From Candidatus Marinamargulisbacteria bacterium SCGC AG-343-D04 (GTDB lineage Bacteria > Margulisbacteria > Marinamargulisbacteria > GCA-2716485 > GCA-002719695), in NCBI GenBank assembly GCA_003265885.1, contig QFBQ01000008.1, positions 1 to 44,867 of the forward strand: a stretch of DNA of 44,867 bases. Reading direction: 5' to 3'. The notes beneath the pieces were generated by a model, which searched no databases, was not told the origin of the DNA, and saw only the letters and a program-made list of their open reading frames with translations. Below, piece by piece: positions 25,328 through 34,512 of this stretch. Position 1 is the stretch's first letter. The number at the start of each line of letters is the position of its first letter. Both the position numbers and the translations under genes were made by a program.

Positions 25328-26008
25328 ATGACGGTTCAATATCATCAGTATGATCAGAATATCCATACCTTTTCTACTTCATTTTCATTATTTGGGGCTG
25401 AATTTGGAAATAGGATGACGGTTATCTCCTTGCCAGATCAGCAGTTATGGGTTCATTCACCCATTAAATCTGATGATATAACTCTACAAAGGATTCGATC
25501 GATGGGAGATGTTCGGTATATAGTTGCACCCAATCGCTTTCATCATCTGCATTTCGAGACATTTGCCTCTCATTTTCCGAATGCCAGACTATTTGGAGTA
25601 TCAGGGGTTGAAAAAAAAGTGAAAAACGTAAAAATATCGTCGATCGATGAATGGGTAACATCTGGAAACTCTCATGTTGAATCTCTTAAAATCGAAGGAA
25701 TTCCACGGATCAACGAAACGGTTTTTTTACATCGAGAATCCAGTACATTAATCGTGACAGATTTGTTATTTAATTTTAGGAAAACAAAAGGATGGTCGAA
25801 GTTTTTGTATAGACTTTATGGCATCAATGACTGCTGTACAACAGGAAAGCTATTCAAATCGTTGATTAAAGATAAAACAGTCTTCGCACAATCCATCCAT
25901 ACATTATGTGAATGGGATTTTGATAATCTGATTGTGTCTCATGGAGAGGGGGTTTTTGGTGGTGCTAAGGAACAGGTAAGAGAGTCGTTAGAGTGGGTTT
26001 TTGAGTGA
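25328..26008 (+). CDS. DUF4336 family protein (metallo-beta-lactamase-like fold, unknown function)
   Basis: 226 residues matching my recollection of DUF4336: an N-terminal strand region with QQLWVHSPIK, VRYIVAPNRFHHLHFETFASHFPNA, then FLHRESSTLIVTDLLFNF and a C-terminal NLIVSHGEGVFGGAKE. The fold is thought to be related to metallo-beta-lactamases, but the full HxHxDH metal motif is absent here; only scattered His residues (HHLH) remain. A strong AAAAGGAG site precedes the ATG. It lies 40 bp after tonB on the same strand, perhaps the last gene of that operon. No role in transport is implied by sequence. Confidence 0.7.
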   Translation: MTVQYHQYDQNIHTFSTSFSLFGAEFGNRMTVISLPDQQLWVHSPIKSDDITLQRIRSMGDVRYIVAPNRFHHLHFETFASHFPNARLFGVSGVEKKVKNVKISSIDEWVTSGNSHVESLKIEGIPRINETVFLHRESSTLIVTDLLFNFRKTKGWSKFLYRLYGINDCCTTGKLFKSLIKDKTVFAQSIHTLCEWDFDNLIVSHGEGVFGGAKEQVRESLEWVFE

Positions 26009-26075
26009 TATGAAATTTTGTGAGATGTTTTTACGATAATTATAGTAGAAGACGAATAATTCAGAGAAAAACTAT

Positions 26076-27650
26076 ATGTCGTTACCACGGTCTGAATATA
26101 GAAGACACTATACTTATAGTGAGCAAGCTACTAGAAAAGTATTTTCAAAAGCTCGTCAAGAATTTGAAGAAAATATGAGTAGAAATCAACCCGTAACAAA
26201 TCCGATTACCGGTACAACACCTACCGTGATGAAAGCTGGATTATCCTATGATTTAAAGAAAGAACTTGCACAGGGTTTAACGTGTGAAAAATTACATCGT
26301 TTATATAGAAGAGGGATGAAAGTATCAGAGCTTGTGAATTTTCTCATAACAAAAAGAAAACATGCAGATCAAGATCAAGCTATGTGGTCTGAGAAAGTAT
26401 CAGATCAGGATTTACTTGAAAAAGCCAAAGAGTTAGATAGAAAACAAGAAGAAATTTTAAGAACAGGAATAGAGTTTCCAAAATTATTTGGAATCCCCTT
26501 TTCTGTAAAAGGGAATATTCATGTTAAGGGATATACGTCCACTATGGGGATTCCTGGTTTATCATGGATAAAAAAGTCTGAGAAAACAGATCCAGCAGTA
26601 CAAAAGATATTAGATGAGGACGCAATTTTTATGGGAATGTCTTCCATGGAAATGTGGGCTATGGGGTTAACGGGTATGAGAGGAGCCCCTGGACAAGTCC
26701 CCAAAAATGCAGTGAATAGAGACTATATACCAGGAGGCTCTAGTTCTGGAGGAGCATCAAATGTATCAAGTGCTATGGTTTCGTTTGCTGTAGTGACAGA
26801 TTCTGCGGGATCTGGAAGAGTTCCTGCTGCAGCTCAAGGCATTTATTCAATTAAGCCGTCACCTTCACAAGAACTTATTGGAGGGTTTCAAGAAGATCCT
26901 CCCAAACAATTTTCTAGAGAAGACTGCATAACATTTTTTACGTCCTGTCCGGAAGATTTAGAAAAGGTATGGACGGCATGTTCTGGAGAGACATCGCCTA
27001 AGAGTACTAAGCGATATCAAGTAGGATACCCTGTTAAAATGGAGAAATTAGACGAAATAGGGGTTTTTGGAAATGAACCCTATTGCAAAGTGGATGAGCC
27101 TCAATTGTTTCAACAAGCTATTGGAAAGTTCCAAGAAATAGGGACATGCACTCCAATAGAAATGGAGGCGGTATTACGATCAGCTAATCGGTTTTTATTC
27201 AGAGGAACGATAGGGTATAGAGCAGCTGAAATAGAGGCATTTAAAGTAAGCGTGCCTCCAAGCGTATCTGACGCCCGTTTATACAAGAATATTATGGAAG
27301 TATTTAAAAGAGGAAGAGAAAATAAATTAAGTAATATTAAAGAAGACCGTGGAAAAGCTAAAGAACTCATTGATGAGTGGTTTGAAGCAAGCGATATCCT
27401 TGTCCTTCCCAGCATATCCTGCCTTCCAAAAGCTCAAGAGGTTTTGCTTGATGAAGAAAGAGGGGATTCTAGGCATTTGCTAGAATGTGGACGATATACA
27501 AACTGGGTCAATTTCTTTGATCTCGCAACCGTCACCCTGCCTCTAGGAGGAAATAGAAAGGATAGTAACATTCCATTTAGCGTGACGCTTATTGCTAAAA
27601 AAGGAAATGAACACATGTTGTTGGACTGTGCTAAACGATTGAAATCTTGA
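26076..27650 (+). CDS. Amidase-signature hydrolase, allophanate-hydrolase-like core
   Basis: 524 residues of the amidase signature family with the Ser-cisSer-Lys triad: Lys145 (PFSVKGN), the Ser222-224 cluster (PGGSSSGG, Ser222 the likely cis-Ser) and nucleophile Ser246 (DSAGSGRVPAA). Spacing Ser222-Ser246 is 24 residues, the same as in fatty acid amide hydrolase. The stretch VSFAVVTDSAGSGRVPAA resembles allophanate hydrolases (AtzF) more than GatA, but the AtzF C-terminal domain and its urea carboxylase partner are absent. The first ~90 residues are an unusual charged extension without similarity I recognise. The substrate is unknown. The ribosome-binding site is weak. It begins the accessory-looking patch 26076-29640. 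Confidence 0.78.
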   Translation: MSLPRSEYRRHYTYSEQATRKVFSKARQEFEENMSRNQPVTNPITGTTPTVMKAGLSYDLKKELAQGLTCEKLHRLYRRGMKVSELVNFLITKRKHADQDQAMWSEKVSDQDLLEKAKELDRKQEEILRTGIEFPKLFGIPFSVKGNIHVKGYTSTMGIPGLSWIKKSEKTDPAVQKILDEDAIFMGMSSMEMWAMGLTGMRGAPGQVPKNAVNRDYIPGGSSSGGASNVSSAMVSFAVVTDSAGSGRVPAAAQGIYSIKPSPSQELIGGFQEDPPKQFSREDCITFFTSCPEDLEKVWTACSGETSPKSTKRYQVGYPVKMEKLDEIGVFGNEPYCKVDEPQLFQQAIGKFQEIGTCTPIEMEAVLRSANRFLFRGTIGYRAAEIEAFKVSVPPSVSDARLYKNIMEVFKRGRENKLSNIKEDRGKAKELIDEWFEASDILVLPSISCLPKAQEVLLDEERGDSRHLLECGRYTNWVNFFDLATVTLPLGGNRKDSNIPFSVTLIAKKGNEHMLLDCAKRLKS

Positions 27651-27693
27651 GGCATAAAGGAGATATATTTAAAAGTAAAAATTAGGAATGAAG

Positions 27694-27741
27694 ATGTTTA
27701 AAATGAGCCTGAAATTCCTGCTAAAGGAGAGGTGTAGATGA
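27694..27741 (+). CDS. Possible 15-residue leader peptide
   Basis: A short frame (MFKMSLKFLLKERCR) with AGGA upstream ends in TGA that overlaps the ATG of the 63-residue gene (ATGA), so it could couple translation to that gene. It has no other support and may be chance. Confidence 0.25.
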   Translation: MFKMSLKFLLKERCR

Positions 27742-27929
27742 GTGCGATATCTTGGATTTGTTGTTGGGGAAGCCCAAAACAACCTAAAGTTAACTCGGCT
27801 GGGAACATTCAACCCATAACGACGGCTGAGTTAACTAGAATAGCTAGAGATGTAATCAAAGAGATTAAGGGAAAAATAAAGGACAGCAGTTTTATAGACG
27901 CATTTCCATATCCTAAAAGATTAGAGTGA
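27738..27929 (+). CDS. Small orphan protein of 63 residues
   Basis: Preceded by a good ribosome-binding site (GGAGAGG, 6 bases before the ATG). The N-terminus has a Cys pair (ISWICCWGSP) followed by a polar stretch and a predicted amphipathic helix at about 30-48 (LTRIARDVIKEIKGKI). No signal peptide or membrane helix is evident. It has no similarity I recognise. It lies 87 bp after the amidase gene, possibly co-transcribed, and is convergent with the SAP-domain gene. Confidence 0.5.
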   Translation: MSAISWICCWGSPKQPKVNSAGNIQPITTAELTRIARDVIKEIKGKIKDSSFIDAFPYPKRLE

Positions 27930-27966
27930 TTAGATAAAGAATGAGATAACGATATCGTAGGATCGT

Positions 27967-28575
27967 TCAACAGTTTAGTATAGTTAAATCTTGTGGTTCA
28001 AACACAATTCTTTTCGATGGTTTATGAGGACGTTTCTTTTTATAATTCCAGCATTTAATACATTCTTGTTTTGAGGTTTTAATGCTGTTTTTCTTAGCGT
28101 ATATAAAAAAATCTCTTGTATATTGATTGTATTCAAACTGTTGACCTATCTTAGTTGTTTTAGGAGAGACTTTTTTTTGTTTTCTAATAGTTTTCCATTG
28201 TAAGATAGCGTCTTTAAGGGTTTTGCTTGGATTATTTTTAACCCAGTTCATAAACTCTACATTGAAAGAAAAAGTAGGAGAACAATGTTTTAGAAAAAAA
28301 GCTCTGCTTTCACGTCCAAATTTAAAAAATTTCCCTAATTTTTGATCTAATGATATCAAAGGGGGAGAAAGTTTTTGTTTAGAAGAGCGATGCTTTTTAT
28401 TTGCTGTTATTGAAAGATTTGGATTTAAAAAATGGCAGATTCTATGTTCTAAATCTTTCTTGCTCCCAGATACGTTTAAATTATGTTCTTTACAAAATTT
28501 TTGTAACTCTGATTTTAACCAATAGAATGATTCAAAGGTGATTAGAGATATAGAGTTGTCTAATGCCGGTTTCAT
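27967..28575 (-). CDS. SAP-domain/DUF6434-type protein
   Basis: 202 residues, strongly basic. Residues ~1-55 resemble a SAP domain (FYWLKSELQKFCKEHNLNVS, then GSKKDLEHRICHFL), a helix-extension-helix that commonly binds AT-rich DNA. Residues ~95-190 match the DUF6434 architecture known in Firmicutes SAP proteins (FMNWVKNNPSKTLKDAILQW, QFEYNQYTRDFF, QECIKCWNYKKKRP). The role is unknown; DNA association is inferred. Its occurrence in a diderm beside orphan genes would fit horizontal transfer. No ribosome-binding site was seen before the ATG. Confidence 0.7.
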   Translation of the reverse strand: MKPALDNSISLITFESFYWLKSELQKFCKEHNLNVSGSKKDLEHRICHFLNPNLSITANKKHRSSKQKLSPPLISLDQKLGKFFKFGRESRAFFLKHCSPTFSFNVEFMNWVKNNPSKTLKDAILQWKTIRKQKKVSPKTTKIGQQFEYNQYTRDFFIYAKKNSIKTSKQECIKCWNYKKKRPHKPSKRIVFEPQDLTILNC

Positions 28576-28602
28576 TTTATCTTGAAAGAATTACTCCATA
28601 AA

Positions 28603-29640
28603 TCACGTGTTTGCTTTCTGCTGTTTTGTCTTTACCTTTAACTTTAAAACAGACTCCAAGTCAGGAGACTTTATGAGCTTAACATTCGAAGATTTAAGCC
28701 CATCAAAACTGCAATCAATAAACGTACAATTGTCAAAGGTCAGATGTCCCCAAACGGAATCATTGAACCTTACATTCTTGAAGATAACCTCTTTAAAGGT
28801 CATATTTTTTAATACAGAAGAACTAAAATCAACATCAGTAAGAGTAGAATAAGAAAAAGACCCGTTTGTTAACGTTGCTTTATAAAAAGATGCTTTGTTG
28901 AAACGTGTATCAAAAAAAGTGCTCAGTGAAATGGAGCTTAATTTAAAATTGGTCTTAAAAAATATACAGTCTTTAATGGAAGAGGCCTGAATGCGAATTC
29001 CCGATAAGTTTAGGGAGTGAAATGAGATGCCTTGTAGGGGTATGTGGGACAATAATTGTTTCTTTTTAGCAGCTTTGACCAATCCATCAAAGCCCATAAT
29101 AGCAGATGTCCCTTTGAGTTCATTAAGCGTAAAATCGTCTAGAGTGCATGCTAGAAATAAAACAGATTGAAAAGAAGATGCATTAAACGAGCAATAGGTA
29201 AAAGAAGACTTGTAAAATACGGTGTTTTTGATCTTTGTTTTAGAAAATAAACAGGACTTGAAAGAGCTATTCGTGAATTGAGATGAAGAGATAGTACTCT
29301 TAATAAAGAGGGTATCATGAAATGAAAGGTGTTTTTGGAAAGAATTTGCTATTGTGACCTTTTCTAGAGTGCAACTATAAAAGGTATTGTGTGAGGAAGC
29401 AGAATGTAGAAACGAAGAGATGTTAGATAATCGGCACATAACAAAGGAACATCCTGTAGCATGTCTCACAATATCTTTGTTGAAATGACGATATTTAAAC
29501 AAGGTTTTTTCAATCCCATCATTTAAATGACGAATAGAGGTATGACTCCCCACATAATGAGAAAAAGTAGCGTAAAGATTAAAGGGAAAAGCAAAAGATA
29601 AAAAGAGGATTAAAACTATCTTAAAGAGGGTAAACTTCAT
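28603..29640 (-). CDS. Exported pentapeptide-repeat-like protein
   Basis: 345 residues from the ATG at 29640, chosen because it begins a clear signal peptide (MKFTLFKIVLILFLSFAFPF, cut near LYA); an ATG 24 codons upstream would add a segment unlike a signal. The mature part repeats F/L-x-x-C/S-S/T-F-style units (SQFTNSSFKSCLF, TVFYKSSFTYCSF, ADFSSSVLKNMTF-like) from about residue 60 to 330, as in right-handed quadrilateral beta-helix pentapeptide proteins, interrupted near residues 175-195 by KAAKKKQLLSHIPLQG. Cytoplasmic members mimic DNA; an exported one is more likely structural or adhesive (inference). It diverges from the RND gene by 95 bp. Confidence 0.65.
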   Translation of the reverse strand: MKFTLFKIVLILFLSFAFPFNLYATFSHYVGSHTSIRHLNDGIEKTLFKYRHFNKDIVRHATGCSFVMCRLSNISSFLHSASSHNTFYSCTLEKVTIANSFQKHLSFHDTLFIKSTISSSQFTNSSFKSCLFSKTKIKNTVFYKSSFTYCSFNASSFQSVLFLACTLDDFTLNELKGTSAIMGFDGLVKAAKKKQLLSHIPLQGISFHSLNLSGIRIQASSIKDCIFFKTNFKLSSISLSTFFDTRFNKASFYKATLTNGSFSYSTLTDVDFSSSVLKNMTFKEVIFKNVRFNDSVWGHLTFDNCTFIDCSFDGLKSSNVKLIKSPDLESVLKLKVKTKQQKANT

Positions 29641-29735
29641 GTTAGTATAACTATAATAGCTAGAGAGCTTTTTTTCAAAGTAGAAATGCTTTAAGATATT
29701 AAGCATATTCAACCTATGGTAGGTATAAAAATAAC

Positions 29736-32700
29736 ATGAAACAGATATTATCTTTTTTAATACAACGACCCAGAATTATTTTACTAAGTCTGATATTTAT
29801 CTTTATTATTGGATTATTAAATCTTTTTTCAGTTAAAAAAACAGGGTATCCCAATGTGGATTTTGGTATTATTAATATTTCAACAATATATCCAGGGGCC
29901 TCTGCTGAGGATGTTGAAATTAAAATTACGAAAAAACTAGAGGATGAACTTACTTCTCTGGCCGATAAAAAACGAATGGTTTCGTCCTCTATTGAAAATC
30001 TTTCTCAAATTTCTATTTATCTTGAAGATGATGCTGATTATGAAAAAGCAGAATCTGATGTTCAAAAGATTGTTGATAGAGTTCGCAATCTGCCTGATGA
30101 TTTGGAAGAATCTCCACAGGTTGTAAAAGTTGATAATGAAAAAATACCTGTTTTAGACATTGCTGTCACATCAAAAGAAGGGAACTACAGCGATATTTAC
30201 GATGCGATTGAAAGCATAGAGAGTCAATTGTTACAGATTGATGAAGTTTCTTCAGTTCAAAAAACAGGATATTTAAAACGTGAGATTCATATAAATGCTG
30301 ATCCTGAAAAAATGGAATTGTTAGAACTCACATTTAGCGATATTAATCAGGCTTTAGCTAAAGAAAATCTTAGAAGTCCCGGAGGAGATTTAAAAACAGA
30401 GAAAGAAAAGAAGATTATTGTCAGGTCAGATTTTAAAAATATAAACGAAATAAAAAATCTTATCATTAGATCTGGATTTGGTAAAAAACTAATTGTTTTA
30501 TCTGATATAGCAGATGTTAAATATGGCTTTGAAGAACCCACCTTGCTCATTTCTTATAATGGAGAACGTTGCGTTAAGCTTTCTATTTTAAAAAAATCTG
30601 AAGAAGATATGATTGAGACAACTCTGAAAGTAAAACAATTATTAGATCAAATTAAACCTTACTTTAAAGATGTCTCAATAACATGGGTAACAGATTACTC
30701 TGTTGAAGTGAAATCATTGTTAAAGCTTGTGAAAGACAATGCTATTTTTGGATTCTTTTTAGTTTTAATTTTTTTAATAATATTTTTAGAGTTTAAGGTT
30801 GCTTTTTGGACAGCATTAGGAATTCCTACCTCAATTTGTATGGCCTTTTTAGTTATTCCCTCATTTGGAGTGACATTTAATTTTATTTCTTTATTAGGTG
30901 TAATTCTAGTAATAGGAATGGTTGTGGATGATGCAATAGTTGTGTCTGAAAACATTTATAAAAAATTAGAAGAAGGAAAGTCACGTAAGGAAGCCGCCAT
31001 TGAAGGAACTAGAGAAGTTATTGCTCCTGTTATATCTACTATTCTCACTACTATCGTTGCGTTTTCTCCACTTATGTTCATGACAGGAGTTATGGGTAAA
31101 TTCATGGTTGAGATGCCCATAGTCGTGAATACGGTTTTACTTGCGTCATTAATAGAATGCCTCTTTTTTCTTCCAGTACATATTGCTTATGTCCAAACAA
31201 AACGAAAAGTATCTTTTCAAAAGAAATTATTTAAGACCTTAGAGTCATCTTATAAACAGTTTATCTCTAATGTTTTATATAAGAAACATAAAGCAATTCT
31301 TGTCTTTATTAGTATTTTTATATTCTCAATCGGTTTACTTATCACAAATCAGGTTAAATTTATTTTGTTTTATAGTCCTGATGCCTTATATGGATCTGTA
31401 GAGTTTGAATTAGAGTCAGGAACATCGCTAGAAGAATCTGAAGAAGCTGCAAAACAGATAGAAAATATATTGAATATGTTGCCAGATAATGAAATAGATG
31501 GCTATACCCTTACGATAGGAAATAAAATGTCTGATATTGCAACACATGGAAATAGAATAAGTCATAGTGCCGTAGGTAATTTTTTAGTCTTTTTATCACC
31601 ATATAAAAAACGAGAAAGAAATTCAACAACCATAATGAAGGATCTGGACAAGCAACTAAAAGAAATAGATGGGTTTAAGAAAATTAAAGCATACTCCATG
31701 AAAGATGGTCCTCCAGTTGGGAGAGCGGTAACAATTACAATTGTATCTAATGACAATGAGCAACGAAATAATGCGAAAAATCTCGTTATAAACACATTAG
31801 AAGCACAAGATGGTTTTTATAATTTAGATGTAAGTGAGGGTAAGGGAAAAGAACGTGTTGAAGTTCTTGTTAATAAGGAAAAAGCTGCTAAATTGGATGT
31901 AGGTTTTCCTGCTATCTCAAATGCAATTACTACTTTTTATAAAGGCTCAATAGCATCGAATGTACTTTGGAATAATGAAGAGCTAAATATCAGGATTACA
32001 GTGCCAAATGAAAATAAGCGTTCTATTGATAATATGAATTCGATACTTGTACGTAACAATAAAGGTAAGTTGATTAAATTAAAGGAGATTGTGGATATTG
32101 AAAGTCATCCAGATGTATTAAATATAACGCATTATGATAAGTCTCGCTCAATTACTATATATGGAGATGTAGATGAAAGCAAAAATACATCTAGATCGTT
32201 GAATCATGCTCTTAGACAGGTAATAAAATCTGAACAAGAAAATTTTCCTTTAACTACGTTTGTTTTTGGAGGAGAAGAACGGGACTCCCAAGAGGGGTTT
32301 AGAAGTTTAATGGTGGCCATGGGAATTGCATTATTAGGTATTTATGCCATTTTAGTCGTGTTATTTAATAGTTTTTCTCAGCCTCTAGTCGTAATGAGTG
32401 CCATTCCTTTTACTGTCCCAGGTGTTATTTTCGCTTTTTATTTACATAATATTGTTTTTGGTTTTTCAGCGGTTATTGGAGTTATAGGGTTAACAGGAAT
32501 AGTTGTAAATAACTCCTTAATTATGTTGACTTTCATTAATACTAAAGTTCGGGAAGAGGGGTTCAGTATTAAAACGATTGCAGATGCTGCTAGTAAGCGA
32601 TTGCGACCTATTTTTTTGACAACCATATCAACGTCTATTGGTTTGATTCCGTCAGCGTATGGGTTTGGGGGAGATAATTCATTTTTGGTTCCAATGTTAA

Positions 32701-32801
32701 TGGCGGTGGTATGGGGCTTGATTTTTGCTTCTTTTGTAACTTTGATTTTGGTGCCGATATTGTATTCGGTTCATTTTAAACTAACAGAAAAGAAGCTATA
32801 A
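29736..32801 (+). CDS. RND-family efflux permease (HAE-1/AcrB-like)
   Basis: 1021 residues with the RND duplication: a membrane helix at the N-terminus (IIFLLSL-like, ~12-32), a large periplasmic loop, helices 2-6 at ~330-480, a second loop, and helices 8-12 at the end. The proton-relay Asp pair sits in helix 4 (GMVVDDAIVVSENIYKKLEE). Repeated-half motifs ASAEDVEIKITKKLEDEL and VVNTVLLASLIE are typical. The family expels drugs, metals or lipids with proton influx. No membrane-fusion protein or TolC-type gene is adjacent; instead the next gene starts 4 bp downstream and encodes an outer-membrane barrel. The coding sequence is somewhat more AT-rich than its neighbours. The substrate is unknown. 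Confidence 0.9.
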   Translation: MKQILSFLIQRPRIILLSLIFIFIIGLLNLFSVKKTGYPNVDFGIINISTIYPGASAEDVEIKITKKLEDELTSLADKKRMVSSSIENLSQISIYLEDDADYEKAESDVQKIVDRVRNLPDDLEESPQVVKVDNEKIPVLDIAVTSKEGNYSDIYDAIESIESQLLQIDEVSSVQKTGYLKREIHINADPEKMELLELTFSDINQALAKENLRSPGGDLKTEKEKKIIVRSDFKNINEIKNLIIRSGFGKKLIVLSDIADVKYGFEEPTLLISYNGERCVKLSILKKSEEDMIETTLKVKQLLDQIKPYFKDVSITWVTDYSVEVKSLLKLVKDNAIFGFFLVLIFLIIFLEFKVAFWTALGIPTSICMAFLVIPSFGVTFNFISLLGVILVIGMVVDDAIVVSENIYKKLEEGKSRKEAAIEGTREVIAPVISTILTTIVAFSPLMFMTGVMGKFMVEMPIVVNTVLLASLIECLFFLPVHIAYVQTKRKVSFQKKLFKTLESSYKQFISNVLYKKHKAILVFISIFIFSIGLLITNQVKFILFYSPDALYGSVEFELESGTSLEESEEAAKQIENILNMLPDNEIDGYTLTIGNKMSDIATHGNRISHSAVGNFLVFLSPYKKRERNSTTIMKDLDKQLKEIDGFKKIKAYSMKDGPPVGRAVTITIVSNDNEQRNNAKNLVINTLEAQDGFYNLDVSEGKGKERVEVLVNKEKAAKLDVGFPAISNAITTFYKGSIASNVLWNNEELNIRITVPNENKRSIDNMNSILVRNNKGKLIKLKEIVDIESHPDVLNITHYDKSRSITIYGDVDESKNTSRSLNHALRQVIKSEQENFPLTTFVFGGEERDSQEGFRSLMVAMGIALLGIYAILVVLFNSFSQPLVVMSAIPFTVPGVIFAFYLHNIVFGFSAVIGVIGLTGIVVNNSLIMLTFINTKVREEGFSIKTIADAASKRLRPIFLTTISTSIGLIPSAYGFGGDNSFLVPMLMAVVWGLIFASFVTLILVPILYSVHFKLTEKKL

Positions 32802-32805
32802 TACG

Positions 32806-34479
32806 ATGATGATTGCTAGAAATGGCTTGACGTTCATAGTACTGAGTTTAATTTTCATTTCTGCACTTCAAGCAGAGAGTAAACTGAGTAAACTAAATCC
32901 TTTTAGCAAAGACCCCAGAGTTGAAAGTAGAAAATATCAACGAAAATCGTTGTCCAGCCCAGAGGCAATCATTTTGTTATTTGGAAAACAATCCGGGAAA
33001 GTAGATCCGATTAGTGCCAAGCAAATCTTAAATACTCATATTGAATTAAAACGTTTTGATAAAAATGCTCTGCCTAGCATTATTTCAAGAAAATTCGAAG
33101 AAAAAGTATATGAAAAAGAGACAGTGTCTGTGGATGACTTTGAAACATTAATTACCGAGTTTTACGCAGGTGAAATAAAAAAGATTTTAGAAAATAAAGA
33201 CGTCCAAAAAAAGCGTATTGATCAGTTTAAAGAGAAGAAAGTGTATACCTTTGAATATGGAAAAGGAAAAAGTTATTCCATTACAGCAGATGATTTGGAA
33301 TTACTATTTAATTCTTCATTTTTTTATGTTCCCTATTTTGATACCTTTAATTTTAACCAAAAAATAATCAAGAAAAAGGTTAAAAAGGGCGATATTAAGA
33401 CAGAGATTAAAGAGATGAAAAAGGGTGAAGTAACATTGTCTGGTGGGGTGGTATGGTATCAAATTTTAATCGATGGTCAAAAAAATGTGTCGGTATCCTT
33501 TATTACACATACAAGAGATTCCATAAAAGAGGTTCGAACATTTGATATGTACACAGAAGATGATGTTGTGCAAAGCAGCTTGACCAATGAGGCGATCAAT
33601 CAATGGAGTGCTAATATTGCTCATAAAACAAAGTCTATTTCACAATTTAAATTGGTAGGAAGAATAGAGGAAAGTGATAACTATGATTATAAAGTTACGG
33701 TACCCATTAATGCAGGTATTCAACTCAATCATTATTATTGGTTGATGGAAGAATCAGAAAATCAAGGAACAGTTTCATCAAAAAAAGTAGGGTTAGGTTT
33801 TATAAATAAAATAGAGGCCTATGCAAAGACAGATTCAGACTATTCCTATATCAAACAGGTATATGGAAAAAAAGATGCCTTATCAAGTTGGATCAAAGAA
33901 GAACCTACACGAGGCGTTGATTTTAGAATTGGGATGATCAAGAAAAGTGGGTTTGAAATTGATAGTAATGATTCTCTAGTAGAAGGGGAGTTTACGTTTT
34001 CAAATACGATTACGGATGCATGGAGTTTAATGATCGGAGCGTCTCTAGATATATCCCCGTATGTAAAAAAATCTCAAGTTTATTTTGATATAGATGCATC
34101 ATTCAATTTTGTGACACTTGAAGATAATGAGGGTGGTATTCCTTATATGCTAGATTATTATGTCGGTTTTCATAGAGCATACTGGATCAAGAAGTTTGGG
34201 ATTAGCCCTTTTTTAATGATGGGGCAACATATTTTTTATATAGATGAAGCAGGTACCTTTACCCATTTTCAAATGGATAATACTACGATTAAATATGGAG
34301 TATCTCTAGAAAAAATGATTAAGCCTAGATGGTTGCTTGAATTGTCTTTCTATTCAACTTTGGGATTAGGAAAGCCTCGTGTACATTATAAAACAGATTT
34401 TTCTAGTGGAGACTTTAAAACGGATTATAGTAAGCTAAACTGGACAGGCTTGACTTTAGGGATTAAAACCATACAATAG
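32806..34479 (+). CDS. Exported protein with C-terminal outer-membrane barrel
   Basis: 557 residues. Signal peptide (about 1-25, ISALQAES), then an N-terminal region rich in Lys/Glu (~50-220) with no recognised domain, a middle segment (~220-360) of mixed strands, and a C-terminal part (~370-557) of alternating Gly/aromatic strands (TDAWSLMIGASLDI, MLDYYVGFHRAYW, LLELSFYSTLGLG) typical of a small beta-barrel. The gene starts 4 bp after the RND permease and is followed by the FlgT-like gene 33 bp on. Two adjacent ATG codons are possible starts. The function is unknown. Confidence 0.65.
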   Translation: MMIARNGLTFIVLSLIFISALQAESKLSKLNPFSKDPRVESRKYQRKSLSSPEAIILLFGKQSGKVDPISAKQILNTHIELKRFDKNALPSIISRKFEEKVYEKETVSVDDFETLITEFYAGEIKKILENKDVQKKRIDQFKEKKVYTFEYGKGKSYSITADDLELLFNSSFFYVPYFDTFNFNQKIIKKKVKKGDIKTEIKEMKKGEVTLSGGVVWYQILIDGQKNVSVSFITHTRDSIKEVRTFDMYTEDDVVQSSLTNEAINQWSANIAHKTKSISQFKLVGRIEESDNYDYKVTVPINAGIQLNHYYWLMEESENQGTVSSKKVGLGFINKIEAYAKTDSDYSYIKQVYGKKDALSSWIKEEPTRGVDFRIGMIKKSGFEIDSNDSLVEGEFTFSNTITDAWSLMIGASLDISPYVKKSQVYFDIDASFNFVTLEDNEGGIPYMLDYYVGFHRAYWIKKFGISPFLMMGQHIFYIDEAGTFTHFQMDNTTIKYGVSLEKMIKPRWLLELSFYSTLGLGKPRVHYKTDFSSGDFKTDYSKLNWTGLTLGIKTIQ

Positions 34480-34512
34480 AATGATTAAAATTAAAGATTC
34501 AGCAAGGAGAAA

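Noticed and set aside
29686..29706. Inverted repeat ATGCTT-N9-AAGCAT between the pentapeptide-type and RND genes as an operator
   Set aside because: Six-base arms in AT-rich DNA are expected by chance, and no regulator gene is adjacent.
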